A stretch of 64,000 nt of DNA from Streptomyces typhae (GCF_009755605.1 NZ_WPNZ01000019.1:124001-188000); one strand, 5' to 3'. Counted from the stretch's first letter, positions 30,905 through 40,502 are shown. Notes: generated by a model not told the origin, from the letters alone. Program-made: numbers and translations.

Positions 30905-33900
30905 TCAGCAGTCGAGGTCATCGAGGTCATCGCGGTCGTGGTGGTCGTCGTGGTCGTCGAGATCGGCCAGGTCGCCGAGATCGTCGCGGTCGTCGAGCCC
31001 GGCCAGCCGGCGTCGGGCGCGCTTCTCCCACGCGGGCATGCGCAGGACCTGGAAGGAGGCGAGCGCCGCGTCGAAGTGGCCGCGCGCGCGTCCCCGGTCG
31101 CCGAGAGCGGCGTACGCGCGGCCCTGCATGTAGGCGGTGAGCGCTGTCCCGCGGACCTCGCCGAGCTCGGCGAACACCGCGGCGGACGCGGCCAGCGGGC
31201 GGAGCGTCTCAGCGGCCCGCCGCGGGTCCCCCGGCTCCTGCGTGAGCCGCAACCGGGCGAGAGTGATGACCGCGTACGCCTCGCCGGGGCGGTGCTGCAC
31301 CTCGCGGTAGTGGGGCAGTGCCCGGTCCAGATGGCGGGCCGCGGAGTCGTAGCGCCCCAGCACGATCTCCACGACGGCCAGCGTCTGCAGGACGTCGGCG
31401 AGCGCCAGCGGCTGCCCCAGCCGCTCGGCCGCTTCGAGCGCGCGCCGCAGCACCCGCTCCGCCTCGGCCTCCCGGCGCCCGGACAGGAGCGCCGAGCCCA
31501 GGCTGCGCTGCGCGAGCACGGTGCCGCGCAGGTCCCCGAGGGCGCGCAGCGCCGTTAAGGCCGCGGCGGCGTCGGCGCGGGCCTGCTCGGCCATGCCCCG
31601 GTCCCCGATCGCGAAGCTGCAGTACACGCGCAGGTAGGCGGCGAGACGCCGTTCACCGAGGGCGTCCGACCGCTCGATGGCGGAGGCGAACCAGCGCGCC
31701 GCCTCCGCCGCCCGGCCGCGTCCGGCGCCCGCGCGGGCCAGCGAACCCTCGGCCATCGCGACCCGCCGGAGGTCGCCGTCGGCCGCGGCGCGGTCGAGCG
31801 CCGCCTGCGCCATCCGCTCCCAGTCGTCCCACCAGTTGCGCAGATGGCAGATGTCGTCCAGGGCGCGGACCAGTTCGCTGGCCCGCTCGCCGTGCCCGCC
31901 GCGGGCGGCGGACTCCACGGTGGCCACGAGGCCGCAGCGCTCGTACTCCAGCCAGTCGAGCTGCGCGTCCGCCCCCGCGTGGGCCAGCGCCGCCGCCGCG
32001 TGCAGGACCCGGCGCAGCCAGCCGTCCAGGACACGGTCGACCATGTCCCGCCGCTGCGCCGGGGGTTCCTCCTCGGCGGCGCGTTCCGCGGCGTAGGCAC
32101 GCAGCAGGTCGTGCAGGCGGTACCGCGGCCGGCTCTGCGTGTCGATGCGGTCGGCACGGATGAGGTTGGCGTCGACGAGCGTGTCCAGGACGTCGTCCAG
32201 GCGGTCGTCCGGTTCTCCGTCCCCGGTGTCGCCGGACATCAGGGCCGCCGGGACCCAGTACGGGACCTCGCCGGTCGGCAGCAGGCCGAGGGCGCGGAAC
32301 ATACGGGCGGCGTCGGGGGCGAGCCCGCGGTACGCGGTGCCGACGCAGGCCCGTACGGCCAGGTCGCCCGCGCGCAGTTCGCTCAGGCGGCGCCGCTCGT
32401 CGGCCAGCCGGTCGGCCAGCCAGCGCACCGGGCGATGCGGATGCCCCGCGAGGCGGGCACCGGCCACCCTGAGGGCCAGCGGAAGCCCCGCGCAGCCGGT
32501 GAGGAGCCCCTCGGTCGCCTCGGGCTCGCCGGCGAGGCGCCGTGCTCCGGCAATGAGGGTCAGCAGCGCATGCCCGTCCGCGGCGTCCAACGGTTCCACG
32601 TCGAGCAGGTGCGCGCCGGGAAGGGCGGCGAGCCGCGCCCGGCTGGTGACCAGGACCGCGCAGCCGTCGCCCCCGGGCAGCAGGGGACGGACCTGCGACA
32701 CCTCCCGCACGTTGTCCAGGACGACCAGCACCCGGCGGCCTGCCAGCTTCGACCGGAAGAGCGCGGCCCGCTGGGATTGGGCCCGGGGAATCGCCGATCC
32801 GGGCACGCCGATGCTGAGCAGCAGGTCCGCCAGGACAGCGGCGGACGTACGGCGCGCCCTGCGGCCGTCGTCGTGGTGGACGTAGAGCTGGCCGTCGGGG
32901 AAGGTGCCCCGGAGCCGGTGGGCGAGGTGCGTGGCGGCAGCGGTCTTGCCCACCCCCGGCAGCCCGGTGAGGATGACGGTCGGCACCGCCGTCGGCGTGC
33001 TCGCGGAGTACGACACGACGTCGGTGTGCGCCGGGGTCAGCAGCGCGGCCGCACGCGCCAGCAAGGGGGCGCGTCCGACGAAGTCGGGTATCGCGGTGGG
33101 CAACTGGCAGATGGGCCAGACACCGGAGGCCGCTCGACTCGCACCGGCACGCGGAGGACGGGCACGCTCACGGGGATCCGCACCCGCACCCACTCTCGTA
33201 CGCGCACTCGCAAGAACCAATGGTGATGCAGGTGACACAGGTGACGCAGAGGATGTAGGTGATGCGAGTGATATGGCTGATGTGGTCGATGTGACGGATG
33301 ATGGGAGATCACGGGCTAGGACGGCCTGATGCGCCTGCCGCAGCTCTTCCCCGGGGTCGATGCCGAGTTCGTCGCGCAGCGCGCGGCGGGCCAGGGAGTA
33401 GGAGCGCAGGGCGTCTCCCGGCCGCCCGCAACGATACTGAGCGGTCATCAGCAGAACCCACAGCCGCTCGCGCAGGGGATGCGTCCGCGCCTGCGCCTGG
33501 AGGGTGGGGACCAGTTCCTCGTACGCGCCGAGCGCCAGACGGATCGCGGCGTAGTCCTCAAGGGCGGACATCCTCGCTTCCTCCAGCCTCGACGCCTCCA
33601 TGTGCACCGCCTGGTGCTGCGCGAGGCTGCCGAAGGCGGTGCCGCGCCACAGGTCGAGGGCGGCCCGCAGGAACTCCGCGGCCGACCGGTGGTCACCGTC
33701 GGCGGCGGCCGTCCGGCCGCGCGCGACCAACTCGTCGAACAGCCGCAGATCCAGCTCACCGGGGAGCACCCGCAGGACGTAGCCCTGATGACCGGGGGTG
33801 AGCCGGTCACCCTCCGAGGCGTCATTGAGCACCCGCCGCAGCCCCGCCGCGTAGCTGCGCACGTTGGCCCGAGCGGACGCGGGCGGCCTCCCGGTCCACA

Positions 33901-34060
33901 GCACCTCGCAGAGACGGTCCACGGTGACCGGCGTGTTCGCACTCAGCAGGAAGACCACCAGAATGGTCCGCGGCTTGGGCCCACCGAGCGGAACCACCCC
34001 GCCCGCACCGACGACTTCCACGTGCCCCAGGGTCCTGAACTCCATATGACGCAAGTGCAC
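30905..34060 (-). CDS. SARP/AfsR-type regulator with NB-ARC and TPR domains
   Basis: A 1051-residue AfsR-like activator. A winged-helix OmpR-type DNA-binding domain (about residues 6-95: FRTLGHVEV...PKPRTILVVFLL) and the bacterial transcriptional activation domain (about 100-250) are followed by a Ser/Thr/Pro-rich linker. An NTPase then follows (Walker A LTGLPGVGKTAAA, Walker B RRVLVVLDNV), then TPR-like helices. It ends in an Asp-rich tail (DD-L/H repeats) encoded by a GTC/ATC-type repeat. It contains a TTA codon (31558-31556), so bldA control is likely. It is transcribed in the same direction as, and directly upstream of, locus 2 (161-bp gap) and is the probable pathway activator. The start is GTG 34060 with AGAGAGGG 8 bases before it; ATG 34045 lacks a site. 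Confidence 0.93.
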   Translation of the reverse strand: MHLRHMEFRTLGHVEVVGAGGVVPLGGPKPRTILVVFLLSANTPVTVDRLCEVLWTGRPPASARANVRSYAAGLRRVLNDASEGDRLTPGHQGYVLRVLPGELDLRLFDELVARGRTAAADGDHRSAAEFLRAALDLWRGTAFGSLAQHQAVHMEASRLEEARMSALEDYAAIRLALGAYEELVPTLQAQARTHPLRERLWVLLMTAQYRCGRPGDALRSYSLARRALRDELGIDPGEELRQAHQAVLARDLPSSVTSTTSAISLASPTSSASPVSPASPLVLASARTRVGAGADPRERARPPRAGASRAASGVWPICQLPTAIPDFVGRAPLLARAAALLTPAHTDVVSYSASTPTAVPTVILTGLPGVGKTAAATHLAHRLRGTFPDGQLYVHHDDGRRARRTSAAVLADLLLSIGVPGSAIPRAQSQRAALFRSKLAGRRVLVVLDNVREVSQVRPLLPGGDGCAVLVTSRARLAALPGAHLLDVEPLDAADGHALLTLIAGARRLAGEPEATEGLLTGCAGLPLALRVAGARLAGHPHRPVRWLADRLADERRRLSELRAGDLAVRACVGTAYRGLAPDAARMFRALGLLPTGEVPYWVPAALMSGDTGDGEPDDRLDDVLDTLVDANLIRADRIDTQSRPRYRLHDLLRAYAAERAAEEEPPAQRRDMVDRVLDGWLRRVLHAAAALAHAGADAQLDWLEYERCGLVATVESAARGGHGERASELVRALDDICHLRNWWDDWERMAQAALDRAAADGDLRRVAMAEGSLARAGAGRGRAAEAARWFASAIERSDALGERRLAAYLRVYCSFAIGDRGMAEQARADAAAALTALRALGDLRGTVLAQRSLGSALLSGRREAEAERVLRRALEAAERLGQPLALADVLQTLAVVEIVLGRYDSAARHLDRALPHYREVQHRPGEAYAVITLARLRLTQEPGDPRRAAETLRPLAASAAVFAELGEVRGTALTAYMQGRAYAALGDRGRARGHFDAALASFQVLRMPAWEKRARRRLAGLDDRDDLGDLADLDDHDDHHDRDDLDDLDC
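30908..31005. repeat. GTC/ATC trinucleotide-type repeat encoding the SARP Asp-rich tail
   Basis: The plus strand is an irregular run of GTC, ATC and GAG triplets (for example GTCATCGAGGTCATCGCGG), which on the coding strand gives about 30 residues dominated by Asp with Leu, His and Arg. It is a compositionally biased, slippage-prone tract at the extreme C-terminus. Confidence 0.7.
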
Positions 34061-34416
34061 GGCGGCAGCCCTCTCTGGTCCGGTTGAGGGGGAGCATTAC
34101 CCGGCACGGGTCACATCTCCGCGGCCTCCGCGCATGCCTGGAGGTGTCCCGCCCACCAGACACCGGACCAACCGCACGCCGCAGGGGAGACCTTGACGTG
34201 AACGTCGGCGCACCTTCGACGATCACCTCTCATACTCCCGGGTACATCGACCGGGACCTGGAACTCGTCGTGGGCTTGCAGACTGATGCGCCGGGCCTTG
34301 GCGGAGGCCCGCCCCGTCCACCGAGGACGTCATTCGTGACCGGCAGGAACTGGCCGAGCAGATCAGGGCACTGGAGGAACTGGCCCGCATGGCGGCCGAG
34401 CCGTGCGGTCGGAGCA
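34061..34416. other. Intergenic region with a possible gene remnant
   Basis: Between the SARP start and the WD40-protein stop, the plus strand at about 34340-34400 encodes a coherent amphipathic helix (EDVIRDRQELAEQIRALEEL), and another frame at 34195-34290 reads like the tail of an ORF ending LQTD. Neither has a credible start and stop, and the frames do not join. A decayed small gene is the most likely reading. The SARP promoter should also lie here, between 34061 and about 34180. Confidence 0.35.
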
Positions 34417-37400
34417 CTAGCAGATCTGTCGGTACGACACTTCCGGAATATGCGTGGCCCAGTCCCGCCGCGAGATCGAGCCGCCGATGCGTCGGCAGAT
34501 GTCGGTCGCTGTCTTCTCCGGAGCAACCGTGTACGTGTGCAGACGCACGTGCGCACTCGACACCCGCAGGGTGCTGCTGTCCGGGCTGAAGGAGAGGGCT
34601 CGGACCCCGCCGCCGGGGGTCGGGATCCGCGATCCCAATTGCTTGCGGGAGGCCAGGTCCCACACCTGCACCGCTCCAGTGGTGTCCGCGGTGGCCAGCA
34701 GCCGCTCGTCGGGGGAGAAGGCCAGGGTCTCCATGTAGATGTTCTTCGGGAGCTCGGTGCTGGTCAGCGCGCCCAGGCGCTGTCGCACGTGACCGTCCCA
34801 CAAGGTTACGGCGTTCGAGGTGTCTGCGGCTGCCAAGTACCGGCCGCGGCGACTGAAGGCCACGGCTGTGGTGGGGTTCTCGCTCAACGTTCGACGGGTC
34901 ACTTTCCCGGAGCCCACGTGGAACACCTGGTCGAGTGTGGTGACCAGGACGCGGCCGTCGGGCCTCAGCGCCATGTCTCCCTCGTCCGCGATCATTAAGG
35001 GCAGTCGGCCCGGCATGGTCCTTGCCAGACGTCGACTGCGCAGGTCCCAGGCCTCGATCCGCTGGCCGTTCAGCCGGGACACCCAGACGGTCCGCGCCTG
35101 CGGGCCGACGGCGAGTGCCGACACGTCCGTAGCGTGAGAGGCAGGCGCCGGCTTCGCTGTCATCGAGCCCCGTTCGCGGCGCCGCCCGGTGTCCCACCAC
35201 GTGAAGGCCGGACCGTAGGAGTCGTTGTCCTTGGCGGCCGCGTAGCCGAAGAAGGCGCTGTCGGGGCTGAAGGCCATCACCTGGCTGATCGAGACGGCCG
35301 GGTCGAACGGGGGAGCGCCGCTCCTCGCCTGCGGGTCGGCGGGCCTGAGCCCTGCGAACGCCGTGCCGGCCCTGCCGGGACCGACGTCCCCGAGCTCGAC
35401 CGTGTCCCGACCCGCGGCCCGGTGCACGGTGGCGAGCGTGCCGCCGTCCGGACTGAACAGCGCCGCGTGCACGGGTTCGTCCTGCCATGCCGCGTCGACG
35501 ATGTCCCCCAAGTCGAGGGAACGCACCACTGAGACGCCCCACAGGAAGCGAAGCGTGCGGCCATCAGGATCCCATCTCAGGCTGGAGGCGGTGTTGTCTC
35601 CCCGCATCGCATGGCGCAGCACCGGGGACTTCGGATGCGTGGTCCGCCACACGAGAAGCTCGTCCTCATCCGTCGCCGCAAGGAACCGCCCATCGCGGGT
35701 GACAGTCATTTCCCGGAGACCGGGGTGGCGAACGGTCCACTCCTCCGTGCCCGAAGAGAGATCCCATGCACGGATGCCGGCACTGGTCATCAGGGCGACC
35801 TCGCGGCCGTCGGCACCGAACTGCAGCCCGTCGCACTCCGTGCCTGGAGCCGTCAAGGGGCGTGGGGTTTCGGCTTTACGGCGCTTGGCGATGTCCCACA
35901 GCTTCACGGATCGACCGTCGTCGCACAGGGCCATCCACCGGTCGTCCGGACTGACCGCCACCGGAGCGAACGGGCCCATGCCCCTCTCGTCGTCGACCGT
36001 GCTCCGGTGCTCGATCGACAACTGGCCGCCTTTGACATCCCACAGCCGAAAGACTCTGTGGGCGCCGACGCTGCTGGCGACAGCGAGACTACGCCCGCTC
36101 GGGCTGAAGTTGCCCGAACGGTACGAGGAGAGGGCGGCAGGCCGCAGATCGCCGGTGCGCCGACCGGACTTCAGGTCCCAGATCTGCATGCCGTCGTCGG
36201 TCCCCAGGGCAAGGGCGCTCGCGTCGTCGGAGATCAGCGCGGGCGGACGCCTGTCAGGCGTGCCGGTCACCTCAGTCGAAGGCGTGTCCAGCCCGAAGGA
36301 GGAGCTCAGCTGCCGATGGGCCCGCACATCCCAGCGCCGTACGCGCTCCTGGCCCACACGCACCCATGTCCGGCCGTCACCGCTCAGGAATCCTCTTGCC
36401 ACGGGATCAGCATCGGGTTCGTGGAAGACGTCCTTCTCTCTTTGGGAAGCGGCTTCCACCAGGGCCGAGCGCGACTCGGGAACATCCGCCATCCGGTAGG
36501 CCGCGACGCTCAGCCGCTGCGCTGTCCTCGGGTCGCTGACGCGCAGGCTGCGCGCCACTTCGGCCACCCGACGCGCAACTGCTCGCAGTTGCTCCTGCTC
36601 ACGTGAGTGTTTCTGCTGCCAGGCCAGCACCCCCGCCACCGAGGCGAGGACGAGCAGCAGCGAGAGCGCACCCGTACGGATGCGTCGGGTCCTCAAGCTC
36701 CGCTTCCGGCCCGCGACGCTGGCGTCGATGAAGTCCCGCTCCAGGGGTGTCAGGTCGTCCTGGCGTCCGACCGCACGGAAGGTCTCTTCAGTCTGGACGA
36801 GCTGCGTTCCCCGCAGCAGCCCTCCTCTGTCGCGCTGTTGGTCCTGCCAGTTCCGTGCCGAAGCCGTCAGGCGCCGGTGGCGGCGCAGGCGTTCCCGGTC
36901 CTCCTCGATCCAGGTGTGCAGGCGGGGCCAGCCGGTGATGAGGGCCTCGTGGGCGAGGTCCACCGTGTCGTCGTCGAGCGTGATCAAGCGGGCACGGGCC
37001 AGCAGGTCCAGGACGAGCGCGACGTCATCGTGGGAGGCGGTGCCGACATCCACTTCGCTGCGGTCGACCGGGCGGCGGGTGTCCGGGGAGCCCTCGCCGG
37101 GGGTGATCAGCCGCAGCAGGATCAGCCGGGCCAGCACGGCGTGAGCGGGGGAAAGGCGGCTGTAGACCGCTTCGGCGGTCTGCGCGATCGCGCCGTGCAT
37201 GCCGCCTGCCGCCTCGTACGCCTCCATGGTCAGCGCGCGGCCGTGGCGCCGGCGCCAGGTCTCGCGCAAGGCGTGCGAGAGCAGCGGCAGGCCGCCCGGC
37301 TCGCCGTCGGCCTCGTCCACCAGGCGGGCGGTCAGCTCACGTTCGACGATCAGTCCGCCGGCCTGGGCAGGTTTGACGACGGCCTCGCGCAGCTCGGCCG

Positions 37401-38211
37401 GCTTCATCGGCCCCACCAGCAGGTTGGCCTGTCGCAGGGCGTCGGCGAGCTCGCGGTGCTCGGCGCAGCGGCTGTAGAAGTCGGCGCGTACACCGAGGAC
37501 GACGCGCAGTCGGCTCGCGGGCTCGGCGGCGGTGAGCAGGAGGTCGAGGAAGCCGACTCGCTCCGCGGTGTCGTGACAGAGAGTGAAGATTTCCTCGAAC
37601 TGGTCCACGATCAACCAGGTGTCGCCCTCGCCCGGGGCGGGCGTGAACACGGTGCCGTGGGTGCGCAGCGGATGCTCGCCCGGGGTGAGGATCCGCACCG
37701 CCGCCGGTCGATGCGGTCCCTGAAGCCCGCGCAGGCGGGGGATCAGCCCTGCCCGCAGCAGGGACGACTTGCCGCTGCCGGAGCGCCCGAAGACCGCGAA
37801 CACCCGGTGCTGAGTCACCGCGTGGACCAGTGCGTCGGTCAGCTCGTCCCGGCCGAAGAAGAGCTCTGCATCGCCCGCCTCGAACCGGGCCAGGCCACGG
37901 TAGGGCGAGGGAACGCTCTCGTCCGTATCGAGGTCGGCCACCCGTGCCTGCTCCGCGACCGCCTCGCGCCAGCGCTCCTCCCATGCATGCTCATCGCCGC
38001 CGCACGCCCGCACGTAGGCCAAGGTCACCGACAGGGTGGGTAATTGCTTTCCGCCGGCCGCTCTGGACAGGGTGGTGACGGAGACTTCCGCCTGCCGGGC
38101 CATCCGCCGGTAGGTGATGCCGCCCGCTTCCTGACGCAGCTTGCGCAACTCCAACGCGAACCGCTGGACCGGCCCAAGCCCCGGATCGATCTGCCTCTCC
38201 GGACGCCCCAT
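34417..38211 (-). CDS. HTH-nSTAND NTPase with WD40 propellers
   Basis: A 1264-residue protein with four parts. There is an N-terminal XRE-like helix-turn-helix (about 14-70: GGITYRRMARQAEVSVTTLSR) and an nSTAND1 NTPase (about 100-500) with Walker A FGRSGSGKSSLLRAG (141-155) and Walker B WLIVDQFEEIF (199-209). A transmembrane helix (about 530-548) is followed by a C-terminal half of WD40-type repeats (about 590-1250) with many SPDGR/GRYLA blades. Two TTA codons (38043-38041 and 34998-34996) suggest bldA control. Such proteins are common in Streptomyces; roles proposed for STAND NTPases include signalling and defence. It stands alone: SARP gene downstream, lipase divergent upstream. Confidence 0.92.
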   Translation of the reverse strand: MGRPERQIDPGLGPVQRFALELRKLRQEAGGITYRRMARQAEVSVTTLSRAAGGKQLPTLSVTLAYVRACGGDEHAWEERWREAVAEQARVADLDTDESVPSPYRGLARFEAGDAELFFGRDELTDALVHAVTQHRVFAVFGRSGSGKSSLLRAGLIPRLRGLQGPHRPAAVRILTPGEHPLRTHGTVFTPAPGEGDTWLIVDQFEEIFTLCHDTAERVGFLDLLLTAAEPASRLRVVLGVRADFYSRCAEHRELADALRQANLLVGPMKPAELREAVVKPAQAGGLIVERELTARLVDEADGEPGGLPLLSHALRETWRRRHGRALTMEAYEAAGGMHGAIAQTAEAVYSRLSPAHAVLARLILLRLITPGEGSPDTRRPVDRSEVDVGTASHDDVALVLDLLARARLITLDDDTVDLAHEALITGWPRLHTWIEEDRERLRRHRRLTASARNWQDQQRDRGGLLRGTQLVQTEETFRAVGRQDDLTPLERDFIDASVAGRKRSLRTRRIRTGALSLLLVLASVAGVLAWQQKHSREQEQLRAVARRVAEVARSLRVSDPRTAQRLSVAAYRMADVPESRSALVEAASQREKDVFHEPDADPVARGFLSGDGRTWVRVGQERVRRWDVRAHRQLSSSFGLDTPSTEVTGTPDRRPPALISDDASALALGTDDGMQIWDLKSGRRTGDLRPAALSSYRSGNFSPSGRSLAVASSVGAHRVFRLWDVKGGQLSIEHRSTVDDERGMGPFAPVAVSPDDRWMALCDDGRSVKLWDIAKRRKAETPRPLTAPGTECDGLQFGADGREVALMTSAGIRAWDLSSGTEEWTVRHPGLREMTVTRDGRFLAATDEDELLVWRTTHPKSPVLRHAMRGDNTASSLRWDPDGRTLRFLWGVSVVRSLDLGDIVDAAWQDEPVHAALFSPDGGTLATVHRAAGRDTVELGDVGPGRAGTAFAGLRPADPQARSGAPPFDPAVSISQVMAFSPDSAFFGYAAAKDNDSYGPAFTWWDTGRRRERGSMTAKPAPASHATDVSALAVGPQARTVWVSRLNGQRIEAWDLRSRRLARTMPGRLPLMIADEGDMALRPDGRVLVTTLDQVFHVGSGKVTRRTLSENPTTAVAFSRRGRYLAAADTSNAVTLWDGHVRQRLGALTSTELPKNIYMETLAFSPDERLLATADTTGAVQVWDLASRKQLGSRIPTPGGGVRALSFSPDSSTLRVSSAHVRLHTYTVAPEKTATDICRRIGGSISRRDWATHIPEVSYRQIC

Positions 38212-38640
38212 GCCGCTTCCTTCCCCCGTGCCGCACCGGGACCTACAGAGGCGTCTTGTCCCACCACGTGCCCCGCCACGGCGAAAGACACCATAACGCC
38301 AACCTGAGCCTGTGACCTGCCTCTTTCATAAACAGGCCAGTTGAAAGGCCCCCGCTCGGCTCCGGTCGGGGGGGAGGAGCGCACCTGGGCCGGCACGCGG
38401 ATCGCTCCCCTTGTCGGGAGTCATCGACACACCGCACTCCCACGCAGGGGCCGGCCCGAGTGGGCGGCGTCGTGCCGGGCGGCGCAAGTGACCCCAGGGT
38501 GTACACCCACGGGACGGTGCTCGCGCGAGACGTCAACCGGTGGGCCGATGCTGTGCGGGAGGGGCAGGTGACAGCGTTCTCTTGTGCTCGCGGCCCGACG
38601 GTTGCGGCACGGTTGACGTTCCGCCACCACGGGAGGGCTC
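38212..38640. other. Intergenic region between divergent genes
   Basis: About 430 bases between the leftward WD40 gene and the rightward lipase gene. No plausible reading frame or RNA gene is seen. A less GC-rich stretch at about 38300-38345 (with TTTCATAAACAGG) is a candidate promoter for the WD40 gene. A GGGAGGG ribosome-binding site lies just before the lipase GTG. Confidence 0.4.
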
Positions 38641-39855
38641 GTGACCACCACGACATTCATCAGCCATAAGGGCATGACGCGCCGCAGCGCGCTCGGAGCC
38701 GCGCTGGCCGCAGGGGCCGCCCTGCCGCTTGCAGGTGGTGCGGGCCGGGCCGCCGCCCGGCCCGCGACGGCGCGGCTCATGCTGCCCGCGCCGACCGGAC
38801 CGTACCCGGTGGGTACGGTCCAACTGCACCTTGTCGACCGGTCACGTCCGGACGACATCGCGGGTACGGGGCACTTCCGCGAGCTGATGGCCACCGTCTG
38901 GTACCCCGCCCGGGACGTCCGGCGGTACCCGGTGGCGCCCTGGATGCCGGCCGGTGCGCTACAGGCGTTCCTCGCCGATGCCGGGTTCGGGGATCTGGCC
39001 CCTCTGGGGCCGCTCTCCTCCGGCCACGTGGGCGCTCCGGTGCGGCGATCGGGCCGACGGCTGCCCGTGGTTGTCTTCTCGCACGGCGCGCACAGCCACC
39101 AGGGCGACCACACCGTCACGGTCCAGGAACTCGCCAGCCGCGGCTACGCAGTCGTGACGGTGGCTCACCAGTACGACACCTACACCGAGTTCCCCGACGG
39201 CCGGATCGCCGTCCCCGTCGACGACGAGCGGGCGCCGACACTGCCCGGCGACTTCGCCGCCGATCTGCGCTTCGTCCTGGACTGCGTCGAGCAACTCGCC
39301 GCCGGGAGCAATCCCGACGTCGACCGCAGAGAACTGCCCGCCGGGCTGCTCGGCTCCCTCGATCCTCGGCGCGTGGGCGCGTTCGGCTGGTCGAAGGGCG
39401 GGACAGCCACCGCCTGCGCCATGCTCGCGGACGAGCGCATCCGTGCCGGGCTGGGTCTCGACGCCCCGATGCAGATGAACCCGCCCCTGACCGGCGACTT
39501 GGTACGGCCGTTCATGATGATGTCCGCCGAGTTCACCCGGGCCACGAACCCCGAGGTCGCCGCGTTCTGGTCGCACCTGCGGGGCTGGCGGCTGAACCTC
39601 CGGGCCCGGGGCGCCGTCCACATCTCGTACGGTGACAATGAGGCGCTGTTCCCACAGGTGGCGAAAGTGCGCGGGTGGAGCGCGCGGCAGCTCCAGGACG
39701 TGATCGGCACGCTCGATCCCGTCCAGGCGGTGAGGATCCAGCAGGCGTACCCGGCGGCGTTCTTCGACAAGCACCTGCGCCACCGCCAGGGACACCTGCT
39801 CGACGGGCCCTCTCCGGCCTTCCCGGCAGTGACGTTCGTACGCGGCACCGGATGA
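38641..39855 (+). CDS. Tat-exported alpha/beta-hydrolase (PAF-acetylhydrolase/lipase-like)
   Basis: A 404-residue hydrolase. The N-terminus has a Tat signal (TRRSALGAALAAG followed by a hydrophobic stretch and ARPATA). The enzyme core has VVVFSHGAHSHQG (oxyanion His-Gly), a nucleophile elbow GWSKGG instead of the common GHSFGG, and a late GAVHISYGD that may hold the catalytic His. The overall order (TGPYPVGTVQLHLVD, TVWYPA) matches the PAF-acetylhydrolase-like lipases of actinomycetes. Start: GTG 38641 preceded by GGGAGGG. The physiological ester substrate is unknown. Confidence 0.88.
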   Translation: MTTTTFISHKGMTRRSALGAALAAGAALPLAGGAGRAAARPATARLMLPAPTGPYPVGTVQLHLVDRSRPDDIAGTGHFRELMATVWYPARDVRRYPVAPWMPAGALQAFLADAGFGDLAPLGPLSSGHVGAPVRRSGRRLPVVVFSHGAHSHQGDHTVTVQELASRGYAVVTVAHQYDTYTEFPDGRIAVPVDDERAPTLPGDFAADLRFVLDCVEQLAAGSNPDVDRRELPAGLLGSLDPRRVGAFGWSKGGTATACAMLADERIRAGLGLDAPMQMNPPLTGDLVRPFMMMSAEFTRATNPEVAAFWSHLRGWRLNLRARGAVHISYGDNEALFPQVAKVRGWSARQLQDVIGTLDPVQAVRIQQAYPAAFFDKHLRHRQGHLLDGPSPAFPAVTFVRGTG

Positions 39856-40103
39856 CGGCTGGTGCGGCACCCCGCCGGGCTGCGGTCCAAGGCCGCCGGT
39901 GGCACGGTGCACTGCGCACCCCAGCCACCGGAGGCGCGGTGCCCGGCGGTGCCCCCCGGAGGGAGCGGGGACCGTCAGCTGTCCGGCCGGGCGTCCCCCT
40001 CCGCGGCCCGGTCGAACGACTGGTTCCTGTCTGTCCCGGCAGCCACCGTTCACCGACACTGCTACCGACCGGCCCTCTCACCCACACCGTCTCGGGAGCA
40101 CAC

Positions 40104-40502
40104 ATGGAGGAACGTGCACGCCGTGCCCTGGGCGCCACGGCAGCGATCATCGCCGTGGCGGGTACCCTCACTCTCGCCTCACCCGCTCCCGCGAGCGCCG
40201 AGACCACCACTCACTGCACGTCCGCCATCGGCTTCCGGGACACCCTCACGCACCGCGGCACCCTGCACGCCAAGTTGGAATCCTGTCCCGGCTTCACGGA
40301 CTCCGGCGCGCCCTACATCTTCACCGTCGACGCGTACTACTCCACGGAGGTGTACGGGCTGCCTCCCGTCGTCGGCCTCGTCCGCCGCGACAACCAACTG
40401 GCCGACTGCACCGCCGTCACGGTGGACGAAACACATCTGAAGGCCACCGGCTGCCACATCGTCAATCAACCGCGACCCGAAGCCGACCGGTCTTCGCGCT
40501 GA
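40104..40502 (+). CDS. Small secreted protein of unknown function
   Basis: A 132-residue protein with a clear signal peptide (RRALGATAAIIAVAGTLTLASPAPASA, cleavage near residue 32). The mature part of about 100 residues has four cysteines (HCTSA, ESCPGF, DCTAV, GCHIV), enough for two disulphides. Start: ATG 40104 after GGGAG. No family is recognised; similar small Cys-containing exported proteins are common in Streptomyces. Confidence 0.8.
   Translation: MEERARRALGATAAIIAVAGTLTLASPAPASAETTTHCTSAIGFRDTLTHRGTLHAKLESCPGFTDSGAPYIFTVDAYYSTEVYGLPPVVGLVRRDNQLADCTAVTVDETHLKATGCHIVNQPRPEADRSSR

Noticed and set aside
29680..30930. Separate leftward gene in the alternative frame covering the isonitrile synthase
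   Set aside because: Most of it is shadow translation; only its last residues (PTPQQETSHAR) are of interest as a possible former gene end, and this is noted under the fusion finding.
34084..34998. 304-codon plus-strand frame starting before the WD40 gene's 3' end
   Set aside because: Most of it is antisense to the WD40 protein; only the intergenic part shows possible relic coding, and in a different frame.
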